Positions 9,348-18,499 of a stretch of DNA of 64,000 bases are shown here, piece by piece. The position numbers were made by a program, and so were the translations under genes. Location: assembly GCF_017942085.1 (NCBI RefSeq), contig NZ_JAGKSP010000009.1:1-64000 (forward strand), given 5' to 3'. Position 1 is the first letter of the stretch, and every line of letters starts with the position of its first letter. The notes under the pieces are model-generated. The model did not search any database and was not told the DNA's origin. It worked only from the letters and a program-made list of their open reading frames with translations. This DNA is from Paenibacillus lignilyticus (lineage in GTDB: Bacteria; Bacillota; Bacilli; Paenibacillales; Paenibacillaceae).

Positions 9348-10079
9348 CTAAGAGAAATCAAACGGCTTCATTATAATACGGTCATCATACATCCGATCAT
9401 CTCGGACTAAAGCATTCGTCTCGACAACCTTCCAGTCCTGTTGGTGCAGTCGTTTCAAATAGAGAACAATGTCATAGAACGAGTACTTGCGATTCGAGTT
9501 CAGTAGGTACGTATTACTTTCGTAATTCAAGGCGATGTCCACGATCGCTGCTGCGGTGTCTTCTAGAAAGCTGCAGGAAGGATACCATTGCGAGCTGGCC
9601 TCTATGCATCCATTGTCCTGCTGGCCTCTGCATAGGAAATCAAACATATTATTGGATCCTGTTTCGGAACCGATTTGCCAGCCTAGCCGAAGAATATAAG
9701 CTTCAGGATAAAACTCCTTCAGCAGTTTCTCGCATTGAATCTTATAAACACCGTAGCTATTTTCCGCGTCAGGAATGCTCTCTGGCGTATAAGGCCCCGT
9801 CTTGTCCTCCGAGAACACCGAAACTGTGCTTGTGAACACAAGTTTTATACCTAGTTTCTTTGTTGCCTTGGCGATATATTCCAGCCATTCGATAGGACCA
9901 GTTGCAATGTGGAAGAAAATATCCGGGTTCGTCTCTTCAATGAAACGATATACCTCTTCTTCATTATCGATGCCTACTAACTCACGCTTCCAGACCGTGA
10001 CATCCATACTTCTAGACTTCAACTCTCTGTTAACATACGGAGCCACAGCTCCGTTATTTCCTGTAATCATAGCTTTCAT
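9348..10079 (-). CDS. NAD-dependent epimerase/dehydratase, RmlD-like
   Basis: About 243 residues of the extended short-chain reductase fold. The nucleotide-binding motif is MITGNNGAVAPYV at the N-terminus, FTSTVSVFSED supplies the catalytic Ser/Thr region, and YGVYKIQCE the YxxxK pair. LRLGWQIG and the later substrate-binding part match dTDP-4-dehydrorhamnose reductase relatives. It would reduce or epimerise a nucleotide-linked or free sugar. It is the last gene of the maltose-type ABC operon, starting 31 bases after the second permease gene, so the substrate may be the transported sugar or a derivative. Of three possible ATGs I prefer 10079, which is correctly spaced from AAAGGA. Confidence 0.78.
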   Translation of the reverse strand: MKAMITGNNGAVAPYVNRELKSRSMDVTVWKRELVGIDNEEEVYRFIEETNPDIFFHIATGPIEWLEYIAKATKKLGIKLVFTSTVSVFSEDKTGPYTPESIPDAENSYGVYKIQCEKLLKEFYPEAYILRLGWQIGSETGSNNMFDFLCRGQQDNGCIEASSQWYPSCSFLEDTAAAIVDIALNYESNTYLLNSNRKYSFYDIVLYLKRLHQQDWKVVETNALVRDDRMYDDRIIMKPFDFS

Positions 10080-10109
10080 CGCATACATCATCCTTTGCTA
10101 AATTATTAA

Positions 10110-10955
10110 TTACCCTTTATTAGCTCCTGCCTTCAAGCCTTCCACCATGTACTTCTGAAGCAGCATGAAAATGATTGTGATAGGAACGGCAACGAGCACA
10201 GCACCGGCAGCAAATGTAGTAAACTCAGTATTCGAGCGATCGCTAATCAATTCAAACAGACCAATTGCGAGTGTCTTGTTCTCGGGCGAGCGTATGACAA
10301 GTCTTGCAAAAATAAAATCCATCCATGGACCAATAAAATTACTGACCGCCACGAATACGAGAATCGGCACCGACATCGGCAGCATGATTTTCGTAAACAC
10401 TTTCGTGTTTGATGCCCCGTCTATCTTGGCTGCTTCCTCCAAACTGCGGGGCAAGCCGTCAAAATACCCTTTTACCAGCCAAGCGTTGAACGGAATAGAG
10501 CCGCCGGCATACACGAGAATCAATCCCCACAGATTGTCCAGTAAATTGATCTGCAGTAGCAGAATGTAGATGGCGATCATGCCCATAAAGCTAGGAAATA
10601 TCTGAAGCACAAGCATCATCATTAAGCCGTAACGGCGGCCCGGAAAGCGAAACCTCGAAAATGCGTAGGCGGCTGTCACAATCAGCAACGTAGACAAAAT
10701 CATATTGAAGAAGGCAATCATCAACGTGTTCTTGAACCAAAGCCAATACGGCGTCTCCGTAAACAGGTGTCTAAAGTGCTCCAATGTAATCCGCTTTGGA
10801 ATGAGCGTACTAGAAAATAAGCTGTCACCGGCATTCAAGGAGCCAGATATAATCCAAGCGACAGGGTAAATAATCAGTATGACGGTAATGGATAAAACAA
10901 TGTAAATAGCCGACAGTGTTAAGACTTCCATAAGCGACGTTTTTCTCGTCATCAT
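10110..10955 (-). CDS. carbohydrate ABC transporter permease, MalG type
   Basis: 281 residues with six predicted membrane helices. The cytoplasmic EAA loop reads EEAAKIDGASNTKVFTKIMLP, which docks on the ATPase, and the gene ends KYMVEGLKAGANKG as is typical of MalG. It overlaps the end of the MalF-type gene by four bases (ATGA), so translation is coupled. Together with the upstream binding protein it forms an importer for maltose, maltodextrin or a related oligosaccharide. No ATPase is encoded in the operon; in Firmicutes a shared MsmX-type ATPase usually serves such systems. Confidence 0.93.
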   Translation of the reverse strand: MMTRKTSLMEVLTLSAIYIVLSITVILIIYPVAWIISGSLNAGDSLFSSTLIPKRITLEHFRHLFTETPYWLWFKNTLMIAFFNMILSTLLIVTAAYAFSRFRFPGRRYGLMMMLVLQIFPSFMGMIAIYILLLQINLLDNLWGLILVYAGGSIPFNAWLVKGYFDGLPRSLEEAAKIDGASNTKVFTKIMLPMSVPILVFVAVSNFIGPWMDFIFARLVIRSPENKTLAIGLFELISDRSNTEFTTFAAGAVLVAVPITIIFMLLQKYMVEGLKAGANKG

Positions 10956-12289
10956 GACAGCATATCCTCTTCCTTAAAGACTTTCGTTCTCCGGAAATTC
11001 CAAATCGAGAGTGCTGCAATTATTATGAAAACAATAATAGAAACAGCTGAAGCTACATTAAACTTACTATTGTCTAAGGTCAATTTGTATATCCAACTGA
11101 TCAAGATGTCAGTTGAGCCTGCGTAGCTGTACTTGCTTTCTACCGGACCACCAGTATTAAGAAGGTAAATGATATTGAAATTATTGATATTTCCAGCGAA
11201 AGACATGATGAGCAGAGGTAGCGTTGAAAACATTACGAGCGGCAACGTTATTGACTTAAACTTGTTTAGCGTAGATGCTCCGTCTATTTCCGCAGCTTCA
11301 TATAGTTCCTTGTCAATGCCCGTCAACACTCCCGACATGAGAATGAGCCAGAACGGAAAACCAATCCATATATTAGTAATGATGATCGCCGTTTTCGTCC
11401 ATATGGGGTCGGAAAGCCAAGGAATTGGACTGATAGACAACATCTTAAGATATTGGTTCAATGGACCGAATGCTCCGTTGAAGATATTACGGAAAATGAG
11501 CAACGAGATGAACGTTGGAATTGCCCACGGAAGAATCAGAATGCCCCTCCAAAGTTTTTTGAATCTTACTCTCCGATAGTTAATCATTAGAGCATACAGC
11601 AATCCAACACAGAACGTTGTCAAGGTAGAAACGACTGCCCATACAATCGTCCATGCAAATACGCCATAAAAGGTTTGACTCCATGATTTCAACGAAAACA
11701 GATCTTTAAAGGTATCCAGCCCAGTCCAGTCCACAAGGTTTTTGGGGGGAAGATGATCAGGACCGGAATAATTCGTAAACGCGATCAAAACTCCGAATAG
11801 TAAGGGCAATATCGTTAAAAATGCCGTGAAAATAATGGAAGGAATCAGCAACACGTACGGAAATCCTTTTTCCTTGATGTTCTGAACCATCTCTCTGAAC
11901 GAATTGACGTGCAAGCCAGCCTCTCGCCGTTTACCGACTGCATGTGCGTCCCGAATATTCAAATAGTACACGAATAAGAAGAGAGCAAGTGTAATGATGC
12001 ATATGATCCCGGAAATGAGAAGAAAGATGGAATGATCCCCGATTGTAACAATGCGCCCTCTGCTTCTAACCTGCGGCTGATCTCCAAGCGTTATCACGCC
12101 TATGATGCCTTTCGTGATTGGATGACTCATTATGAAGATGAAATAAATCTCAAGTAGAAAAAAACCGATTCCCTTTACATATTGACGGTTATAAATTTGT
12201 CCCAACCCCATGAATAGGGTAGAAAGAATCGTCCCCCAAACTACATTTACACGATGCTTTCCTGTTTCTATAGCCTCCGTTGGTTGCAA
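10952..12289 (-). CDS. carbohydrate ABC transporter permease, MalF type
   Basis: 445 residues, longer than most sugar permeases because of an N-terminal extension. That extension has the TM2-like start GLGQIYNRQYVKGIGFF and two extra helices before the six-helix permease core. The EAA loop is YEAAEIDGASTLNKFKSITLP and the end is RRTKVFKEEDML. The extension and the large periplasm-facing loop are features of MalF-like subunits, supporting a maltodextrin-type substrate. Translation starts at a TTG at 12289 behind GAAGGTGA nine bases upstream. It is 74 bases from the binding-protein gene, with a hairpin between them. Confidence 0.92.
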   Translation of the reverse strand: MQPTEAIETGKHRVNVVWGTILSTLFMGLGQIYNRQYVKGIGFFLLEIYFIFIMSHPITKGIIGVITLGDQPQVRSRGRIVTIGDHSIFLLISGIICIITLALFLFVYYLNIRDAHAVGKRREAGLHVNSFREMVQNIKEKGFPYVLLIPSIIFTAFLTILPLLFGVLIAFTNYSGPDHLPPKNLVDWTGLDTFKDLFSLKSWSQTFYGVFAWTIVWAVVSTLTTFCVGLLYALMINYRRVRFKKLWRGILILPWAIPTFISLLIFRNIFNGAFGPLNQYLKMLSISPIPWLSDPIWTKTAIIITNIWIGFPFWLILMSGVLTGIDKELYEAAEIDGASTLNKFKSITLPLVMFSTLPLLIMSFAGNINNFNIIYLLNTGGPVESKYSYAGSTDILISWIYKLTLDNSKFNVASAVSIIVFIIIAALSIWNFRRTKVFKEEDMLS

Positions 12290-12318
12290 GTTCGTAAATC
12301 ACCTTCCCGTGTATATTA

Positions 12319-12351
12319 CGAACTACTGTATAGAATACATACAGTAGTTCG
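12319..12351 (-). terminator. intercistronic hairpin between binding protein and permease genes
   Basis: Arms of 13 bp (12319-12331 and 12339-12351) pair perfectly around a 7-base loop, with no T-run after it. Hairpins here in mal-type operons protect the upstream message and lower permease expression; I infer the same role. It may also cause partial termination. Confidence 0.65.
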
Positions 12352-12363
12352 CGCACACTTCCT

Positions 12364-13674
12364 TTATTTAGCAGCTGCAAGGGAGTCCTTAAGATTTGCA
12401 ACCGCTTGATCTAACGCCGTCTTCGGATCTGCATTCTTATTCCAAATGAGATTATACGCTTGCTGCATCGGCACCCACATCGAATTGTTCGCAGGAATGT
12501 TCGGCATCGGAACGGAATATTTCACCTGCTCCATGAATGGTGCTACATTAGGATTGTTTTTGATTGCATCGCTTTCCCAAAGGCTCTTTATAGCAGGAAT
12601 CTGGCCTACCATTTCAAAACGCTTAAGCAGCATCTCCTCCGAAGTGGCATACTGCGCTAGAAGAGAAGCAGCATCCGGATATTTGCTATAGGAACTCTGA
12701 TAAATGGATTTTACATTGGAGAAGGTTTTCGGATGCTCGCCCGTTTCGAGCAGAGGGAACGGTACGATTCCGAAATTCACACCCGCCTCTCGAATGCTCT
12801 TTAAGTCGGGTGGAGCACCAATCCGAAACATCAGTTTCCCTTCATTGAACATGGAACTGATAATATCAAACGTCATGTCCTCTACGCTTAATGGCAATAT
12901 TTCTTTATGTATGCGTTGCAACAAGTTACCGGCCTTTATCGCACCATCACCATTCAATCCCGATAGGTCGGATGGGTCCGTATTGTTATTGCCAAACACA
13001 TAACCGCCATAACCCGCAAGGAAGGCATGGACATAATAGAAGTCATCAGCTTGCATCATAAAACCGAATTTGTTTTGCTTCGCATCCGTGAAAGACTTTG
13101 ATTGTTCAATCAATTCATCCATCGTCGCAGGAACCTGCTTGACCAAGTCTTTATTGTATAACAGCGCATAAGTTTCAATACTTAACGGATAACCATATAG
13201 AATGCCCTTATAAGAAGTGCCTTCTATCGCTTCCTTAGCAAACGTCTCTTTATACTTATCAGTAAAATAATTTTCCATGAGTACACCTGATGCTGCTAGC
13301 GTTCCTGTGTTGTTATGGGCGGAAGTAAATAAATCTGGCCCCAACCCGGCTGGCCCATCTGTCTGAAGTTTTTGAAACGCATCAACCGTAGATTGATCCG
13401 TATATTCAATTGCCACACCATATTTTTTTGTAAAAGCATCACCTACGAATTTCATCCATTCCAGATCTTCTTTATTTCCCCACCACCGAATCGTTGCGCC
13501 TTCTTCAGGTTTCAAGTTATCTTCATTCGCCGCCGGCTGATTGGCGGCCGGTGCTGGCTCACTGGCAGATGCGCTGCTGTCGTTTTTGGAAGCACTTTCA
13601 TTATTGCCATTGCCACAAGCCGCCAAAGTAAGCATAACAATCATCGCAAGAATGAGACTCGATTTCTTTTTCAT
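12364..13674 (-). CDS. sugar-binding lipoprotein of ABC transporter, MalE type
   Basis: About 436 residues. The signal peptide MKKKSSLILAMIVMLTLAAC ends in a lipobox whose Cys anchors the protein to the outer face of the membrane. A low-complexity linker rich in Ser, Ala and Pro follows, and then the solute-binding domain (IRWWGNKEDLEWMKFVGDAF, then EYTDQST). Late segments FEMVGQIPAIKSLWES and MPNIPANNSMW match maltose/maltodextrin-binding proteins. The ATG at 13674 follows GGAGGTTAAC and is clearly the start. It is the first gene of the operon, transcribed from the operator-bearing promoter at 13.8 kb, under the LacI-family regulator encoded just upstream. Confidence 0.92.
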   Translation of the reverse strand: MKKKSSLILAMIVMLTLAACGNGNNESASKNDSSASASEPAPAANQPAANEDNLKPEEGATIRWWGNKEDLEWMKFVGDAFTKKYGVAIEYTDQSTVDAFQKLQTDGPAGLGPDLFTSAHNNTGTLAASGVLMENYFTDKYKETFAKEAIEGTSYKGILYGYPLSIETYALLYNKDLVKQVPATMDELIEQSKSFTDAKQNKFGFMMQADDFYYVHAFLAGYGGYVFGNNNTDPSDLSGLNGDGAIKAGNLLQRIHKEILPLSVEDMTFDIISSMFNEGKLMFRIGAPPDLKSIREAGVNFGIVPFPLLETGEHPKTFSNVKSIYQSSYSKYPDAASLLAQYATSEEMLLKRFEMVGQIPAIKSLWESDAIKNNPNVAPFMEQVKYSVPMPNIPANNSMWVPMQQAYNLIWNKNADPKTALDQAVANLKDSLAAAK

Positions 13675-13808
13675 GTTAACCTCCAAATATCGATTTTTCC
13701 ATTCAACCCGCCTGATCTTTTTTACGAAAACAACGGATACCGGCTAACCGTGCACACCTCCTTGTACATAAAATTGATCATCGAAGTGATCGATATGAAT
13801 CTTGGTTC

Positions 13809-13866
13809 ATCATAACAAGGTTCTATAATATTGTCAAACAATTATCGATAATTTATCGATAATTTT
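13809..13866 (-). promoter_or_regulatory. promoter and double LacI-type operator of the maltose-type operon
   Basis: On the minus strand TTGACA (13837-13832) and TATGAT (13814-13809) are separated by exactly 17 bp, a sigma-A promoter. Directly upstream of the -35 are two overlapping palindromes with the core TTATCGATAA. Their central CG steps (13846-13847 and 13857-13858) are 11 bp apart, one helical turn. AT-rich palindromes with a central CG are the classic target of LacI-family proteins. Almost the same arrangement recurs at 15.6 kb. Confidence 0.82.
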
Positions 13867-13960
13867 ATTTAGCAATTTGTTGCGTCCATACTGGTTTCCG
13901 ATTTCCGTACGACGGTACAGTGCCCCGAAAACTGCGTTCGATGCGAAAATAAAACCTAAA

Positions 13961-14000
13961 AAAGGATGAGACGCCTGAAAGTCCAGGCGTCTCATCCTTT
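13961..14000 (-). terminator. terminator of the LacI-family regulator gene
   Basis: A 17-bp stem (AAAGGATGAGACGCCTG and complement) around a 6-base loop is followed on the minus strand by a run of T. It separates the regulator gene from the operon promoter. Confidence 0.85.
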
Positions 14001-14248
14001 ACATTGTGCTGCTTTAATGGGGATACCGATTCGAATTAACAATGCAGCCTAGTCAGCTGTACGAAGAGTGAAGACATCCATTTCATCTTTATTCTCCGTG
14101 GATTTTGATCCGGCTGAATTGTCACTTTCGTTTTATTCATCATTCTCATGAGAAAAAGCCCGCCGATCCCGTTCGGCAGAAAAGTTGGAGCGATATCTTG
14201 ACCGTCTCTGTCACCATAGGGTAATAACTAGCTGCTCCAGTTATCAAG

Positions 14249-15247
14249 CTATTCAGCTTTGCTTTTAACGGTTGCCGTAGATTCCCTAACCACCAGGTAC
14301 GAAGGCTGCAACGACATATCCAGTCGGTTGTCTTTCATTAGCAGCTCCAAAACAATAAAGAGCTTCTCTCCCATTTTACTGAGATCCGTATGGATCGTGG
14401 TTAACTTCGGCGTGATGTAGCTTGATAATTTGATATCATCAAATCCGACTACGCTGATGTCTCGCGGAACGTTAAGCCCCATTCTCTTTAATTCCTTAAT
14501 CGCGCCAATAGCGAGCATGTCGTTGCAACACATAATCGCTGTCACACCCATGCTGACTAAATTACGTACTAAGGGAGCCGCCGATTCTTCCGTAAAGTTA
14601 CCATTGCATACAAGTTCAGGGTCAAATACAATTCCGCGTAGCGCAATACTACTGATATAACCCCCCAACCTTTCCTTGCATACATAGGCGTCGTTCTGAC
14701 CGTTAATAAAACCGATACGAGTGTGGCCCAGATCAACAAGATGATCGATCGCCAGTTTCATCCCTTTCATGTTGTCGCAGCATACACTGGCAACCATTTG
14801 GTTTTCCAGGAAATTATCTAGAATGACAACAGGATGACTTGTCGTTTTCAACTGTTCGAAATAAGGATTGAAATTGCTTAGACCTAATATGACGGCACCG
14901 TCGAATTGATATTCATCCATCAATTCATCGAAAGATTTCGATTGATTCAGCGTATAATCCAGTGACATTACAGATACTTCATGCCCGCTATGAATCGCAT
15001 TACGCTTGAAAGCCATCATGACCTCATAATCGAAATACTGCACATGGTTATCATCCGGCTGGTCGATGAAGACGCAAATCCGTTTGTGATTATCTCCTTT
15101 CCGCTTGGCAACATAGCCCATGTTAATCGCTGTTTTCAATATTTTCTTTTTCGTTTCAGGATTTACGTCCTCCGCGTCGCTTAAAGCTTTGTATACCGTG
15201 CTAACGGATATGTTCATTTTCTCTGCAATTTCTTTGATTTTAGCCAC
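14249..15247 (-). CDS. LacI family transcriptional regulator
   Basis: About 332 residues. The N-terminal helix-turn-helix is KIKEIAEKMNISVSTVYKAL, followed by the hinge region and a periplasmic-binding-protein-like effector domain (FDGAVILGLSNF, GHTRIGFINGQ, ISVVGFDDIKLSSYITPKLTTI). The open frame starts at a TTG at 15280, but the family N-terminus fits the GTG at 15247; an AGGAGA further upstream fits neither start well, so the start is uncertain. It lies between two promoters that share TTATCGATAA operators and most likely represses both the sugar operon and its own gene, with the sugar as inducer. Confidence 0.88.
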   Translation of the reverse strand: MAKIKEIAEKMNISVSTVYKALSDAEDVNPETKKKILKTAINMGYVAKRKGDNHKRICVFIDQPDDNHVQYFDYEVMMAFKRNAIHSGHEVSVMSLDYTLNQSKSFDELMDEYQFDGAVILGLSNFNPYFEQLKTTSHPVVILDNFLENQMVASVCCDNMKGMKLAIDHLVDLGHTRIGFINGQNDAYVCKERLGGYISSIALRGIVFDPELVCNGNFTEESAAPLVRNLVSMGVTAIMCCNDMLAIGAIKELKRMGLNVPRDISVVGFDDIKLSSYITPKLTTIHTDLSKMGEKLFIVLELLMKDNRLDMSLQPSYLVVRESTATVKSKAE

Positions 15248-15598
15248 AATAGCAGCACTTCTCTTTCTCCTTGAAGTCAATATTCACAAAATTAAACAGA
15301 ACTTTCACTATCATTATTCCAAAAGTCCAAGCTACTCTCAGTTGCTTAATTAAGTTCTTTCAGCATGTCCTTAGTGCCTATTATTCTTATTATATCATAT
15401 GGAGTAATACACCAAAACTTTATGAATATTTGTAACTCACGAGGATCCCTATGCAGCGATGCGTGATCTTCAAGTCGGAAATCCGTCTATAAAGCTTTTT
15501 TCCCAGGTTAGCCAATCGATTCAAGTCGTTTGAGATAACAATTAACCTTCCTTATCTTGGATGTTTTCCGAAAAGAAACCCTACTGAACCCTGCCATC

Positions 15599-15657
15599 AT
15601 TATAGCAACAGTCTATAAAATTGTCAAAAATTATCGAAATTTTATCGATAATTTTAA
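15599..15657 (-). promoter_or_regulatory. second promoter with double LacI-type operator, upstream of the regulator gene
   Basis: On the minus strand TTGACA (15627-15622) and TATAAT (15604-15599) are 17 bp apart. Two TTATCGA-centred sites lie upstream of the -35, the nearer imperfect and the outer perfect, with CG steps 11 bp apart. About 45 bases align almost base for base with the operon promoter at 13.8 kb. The transcript would reach the regulator gene after an untranslated leader of roughly 340 bases, which shows no gene. Confidence 0.78.
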
Positions 15658-15675
15658 TTATCAAGAATTGGAACT

Positions 15676-15750
15676 CGGATCAAGTTCTTGTCATCGTAAA
15701 ATGACAAGAACTTGATCCGACAACTAAAGAAGCCCGCGATTTACGCGGAC
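15676..15750. repeat. ATCAAGTTCTTGTCA inverted-repeat element, copy 1
   Basis: A perfect 19-bp inverted repeat (15676-15694 and 15701-15719) with a 6-base loop is followed after 12 bases by a second hairpin with CCGCG arms. A second copy with the same arm core and the same GC hairpin lies at 26147-26283. The GC hairpin may terminate the acetamidase gene transcript on the minus strand. Confidence 0.75.
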
Positions 15751-15821
15751 TCAGATTCCCTATTTCTTGGATGCCAGTTTATGGATACTTGGTCGAATCT
15801 ATCGGCAACCTCATTCTGATG

Positions 15822-16754
15822 TTATTGAACACTCTTTTCTCGATAGCTTAATTGGGATAAAACCGATTTCGGTAGTTTGCAAACTACGCTGTAAGCCGGG
15901 TTAAACATGTTGGCAATTTCATATTCCACTGCTTGTCCCAGCAATAAGCTAGCTTCCGAAGACGTTAAGCCGAAAACTTCCTGCAGCAGTCGATACATTT
16001 CGGTCGTTGCATGTTGAAGCGCCTGGTCTAGCGGCCGTGCATTGCCGATACAAAACCAATGCGTATCGCTTTCACCTCTCGGCCAGCCTATCATTTTTCC
16101 TTTTTGAACACTAACTGTGAACCGAACATCCATAGATATTTCGAGCCCTGTACCGATGATTTCCCCATCGCCTTGCAAGGCATGACCATCACCTAAATAA
16201 AACAATGCACCTTTGGACGACACCGGAAAATAAACCGTAGTGCCTGCGACCAGTCCTTTATAGTCCATGTTACCGCCATACTCGCCGCTCGTAGCAGTTG
16301 AGATGAACTGACCATTAGAAGGAGCTACGCCAAAACAGCCTAGAAAAGGCCGCAATGGTAGCTTCAATTCAGTCAGCCCCGGCGATGGCTCCTTGAGATA
16401 AGCAACTCCCTGTGAAACATCCACCGTCCAGCGTACGATGTCCGATGGCGGCAATGAAGCTGCAACATATGGTTCGATAACTGCTGGGGCAAGCATGTTG
16501 GTTGTCCAAGCCCAATCGCGGTTCGGAGTGATTGATTCGAATGTAACCGCTAGCGTATCACCAGGCATCGCTTCTTCCACATAAAAAGGTCCTGTCATTG
16601 GATTCCCGCGAGTAGCCGCGCTTTCGCCGTTGATGTCCCAGCCTCTCGCATCGACAGTCGTCGTAATGACCGTATCCCCATCTCGAATCGTCAATATAGG
16701 TGGATGCTGGCCTATCGTATTATAATAAAGCTGCGGTATGAACTGATAAATCAT
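15822..16754 (-). CDS. acetamidase/formamidase family protein
   Basis: 310 residues matching the FmdA/AmdA family, metal-dependent hydrolases of formamide, acetamide or related amides, releasing ammonia. Family features are TIRDGDTVITTTVDARGWD near the start, GPFYVEEAMPGDTLAV, the acid-rich GDGHALQGDGEI and the late THWFCIGNARPLDQAL. The start ATG follows GAGGAGGAGTAGCC. It stands alone between the IS-bearing region and the regulator gene on the same strand. Members acting on other amides exist, so the substrate is open; an unusual feature is none. Confidence 0.88.
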   Translation of the reverse strand: MIYQFIPQLYYNTIGQHPPILTIRDGDTVITTTVDARGWDINGESAATRGNPMTGPFYVEEAMPGDTLAVTFESITPNRDWAWTTNMLAPAVIEPYVAASLPPSDIVRWTVDVSQGVAYLKEPSPGLTELKLPLRPFLGCFGVAPSNGQFISTATSGEYGGNMDYKGLVAGTTVYFPVSSKGALFYLGDGHALQGDGEIIGTGLEISMDVRFTVSVQKGKMIGWPRGESDTHWFCIGNARPLDQALQHATTEMYRLLQEVFGLTSSEASLLLGQAVEYEIANMFNPAYSVVCKLPKSVLSQLSYREKSVQ

Positions 16755-16931
16755 GGCTACTCCTCCTCGTCAATTGGATAGTCTATTGATTCGACAACTG
16801 TTATAAATTTCCTGTCCAGCTTAACAGTGATTTAAGATAAACGATTGATTGGATCTATAGCTTCCTACTGAATTTCTTTTGTTTCCCTCCATACGATCCA
16901 GCCAATCGGCAAATCCGCTAATTGAACCCTT

Positions 16932-17084
16932 TTATCGTCCAAACGCCCACGCCACCATCAGTAGGAACTCTTCTCGCCACATCACATCGCCGTGCGACGC
17001 GACCCGCTCTCTCATTTCAACGTCCGCACCTGCATCGCGCAGCGCAGCCGCCCACCGGGTCGCGTTCTGAAAAACGGCAGCCAT
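16932..17084 (-). pseudogene. C-terminal remnant of an esterase-like protein
   Basis: A 50-codon frame whose product contains RWAAALRDAGADVEMRERVA, then SHGDVMWREEF. The pattern of an alpha/beta strand followed by H-G-D-x-x-W-x-x-E resembles the end of putative-esterase proteins, where the His is catalytic. No N-terminal part is present. The ATG at 17084 sits in the stem of the terminator split by the IS element, so the frame may be an accident; I give it limited weight. Confidence 0.35.
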
Positions 17085-17138
17085 ATGTGAACTGCACCCC
17101 ATTTGTTAGACACGACTAACAATGGAGGTGCAGTTTTT

Positions 17139-17660
17139 TTGCCTTATTTCAGTTTAGATGAGAAATTGAGTGCCATTCACAGGTATCAAGATGGTACTGA
17201 AGGGGTCAAGAGCATTGCAAAATCATTAGGGATAAATCATGAAGTTTTACGTATGTGGATTAGGCAATACGAATATCACGGTGTAAAAGCTTTTGAAAAA
17301 ACCTATACAGCTTACTCTACGGCATATAAACTAGACGTACTCAACTACATGAACGAGAATGGGACGTCTCCAAATGAAGCGGCTGTCATTATCAATATTT
17401 CCTCTCCAGGGATCATTAGAAAATGGCGCAGCCAATACCATGAACATGGACTAGACGCCCTGAAATCAAAGAAAAAGGGGCGTCTACCCGTGACAGATAA
17501 GAGCAAAAAGATTACGAAAAAACAAGAACCCACCGAAGGATCAGTGGAAGCCCTCCAAGCTGAAATAGAACGTCTGCGTATGGAAAACGCGTACTTAAAA
17601 AAGTTGAATGCCTTAGTTCAAAACAAGGAAAAATCACCAAACAAGACAAAGCGCAAGTAG
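17139..17660 (+). CDS. IS3-family transposase OrfA
   Basis: About 173 residues with two helix-turn-helix regions: GVKSIAKSLGINHEVLRMWI and then SPNEAAVIINISSPGIIRKW. They are followed by a leucine zipper (LQAEIERLRMENAYLKKLNAL) that mediates dimerisation. It binds the terminal repeats of the element. I prefer the TTG at 17139 because GGAGGTGCAG stands upstream; the open frame reaches back into the terminal repeat. The AAAAAAG at 17597-17603 is the site where ribosomes slip by -1 to produce the OrfAB fusion transposase. Confidence 0.88.
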   Translation: MPYFSLDEKLSAIHRYQDGTEGVKSIAKSLGINHEVLRMWIRQYEYHGVKAFEKTYTAYSTAYKLDVLNYMNENGTSPNEAAVIINISSPGIIRKWRSQYHEHGLDALKSKKKGRLPVTDKSKKITKKQEPTEGSVEALQAEIERLRMENAYLKKLNALVQNKEKSPNKTKRK

Positions 17661-18499
17661 TCTATGAATTAAGGCTTGAATTTCCGGTGAATGCGTTGCT
17701 AGAGCTCGCAGAAATTCCTCGTAGTACGTTCTACTACTGGGTTAAACAGTTAGACAAGCCTGATCCTGATGCAGAACTGAAACGCCTCATTCAGAGCATC
17801 TACGAGGAGCATAAAGGCCTTTACGGCTATCGTCGTATCCGTGATGAGCTCTTGAATCGGAACTATCGGGTGAATCATAAAAAAGTGCAGCGTATCATGA
17901 AAGAGCTAGGATTGAAATCAATTGTTCGCATGAAGAAGTATCGTTCATACAAAGGGACTGTCGGTAAAATAGCCCCTAATGTACTCGATCGTAACTTTAA
18001 AGCCCAGAAACCTAATGAAAAATGGGTTACAGATATTACGGAATTTAAGTTGTTTGGAGAAAAGCTGTACTTATCACCAGTGCTGGACTTGTATAACGGT
18101 GAAATTATCACGTATACAGTAGCGTCTCGCCCTACCTACTCCCTAGTCTCTGAAATGCTGAATCAGGCATTTAAACGCTTATCTGAAGAGGATGCACTTC
18201 TCCTGCATTCGGATCAAGGCTGGCACTATCAAATGAAACAGTACCAGCATGCTTTGAAGAAAAAAGGAATTACTCAAAGCATGTCTCGTAAAGGCAATTG
18301 TTACGATAATGCGGTAATGGAGAACTTTTTTGGCATTATGAAGTCGGAGTTTCTATATCTTAATGAATTCGAAAGTGTAGATCACTTTAAGCTAGAGCTG
18401 GCACGATACATGAACTACTACAATCACAAACGTATCAAGGCAAAATTAAAAGGCATGAGTCCGGTACAATACCGAACTCATGCCCAACAGGTTGCCTAA
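17603..18499 (+). CDS. IS3-family transposase OrfB (DDE integrase core)
   Basis: The frame entered after the -1 slip continues as VECLSSKQGKITKQDK and then QVVYELRLEFPVNALLELAE; an internal GTG at 17687 could serve for separate OrfB. The integrase core has its first Asp in WVTDITEFKL, the second in LLHSDQGWHYQ, and the Glu in CYDNAVMENFFG, so the DDE triad is complete. A HTH_21-type segment (YGYRRIRDELL) lies before it. It catalyses cleavage and strand transfer, normally via a figure-eight intermediate. The C-terminal LKGMSPVQYRTHAQ is the usual family ending. Confidence 0.9.
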   Translation, partial: VECLSSKQGKITKQDKAQVVYELRLEFPVNALLELAEIPRSTFYYWVKQLDKPDPDAELKRLIQSIYEEHKGLYGYRRIRDELLNRNYRVNHKKVQRIMKELGLKSIVRMKKYRSYKGTVGKIAPNVLDRNFKAQKPNEKWVTDITEFKLFGEKLYLSPVLDLYNGEIITYTVASRPTYSLVSEMLNQAFKRLSEEDALLLHSDQGWHYQMKQYQHALKKKGITQSMSRKGNCYDNAVMENFFGIMKSEFLYLNEFESVDHFKLELARYMNYYNHKRIKAKLKGMSPVQYRTHAQQVA

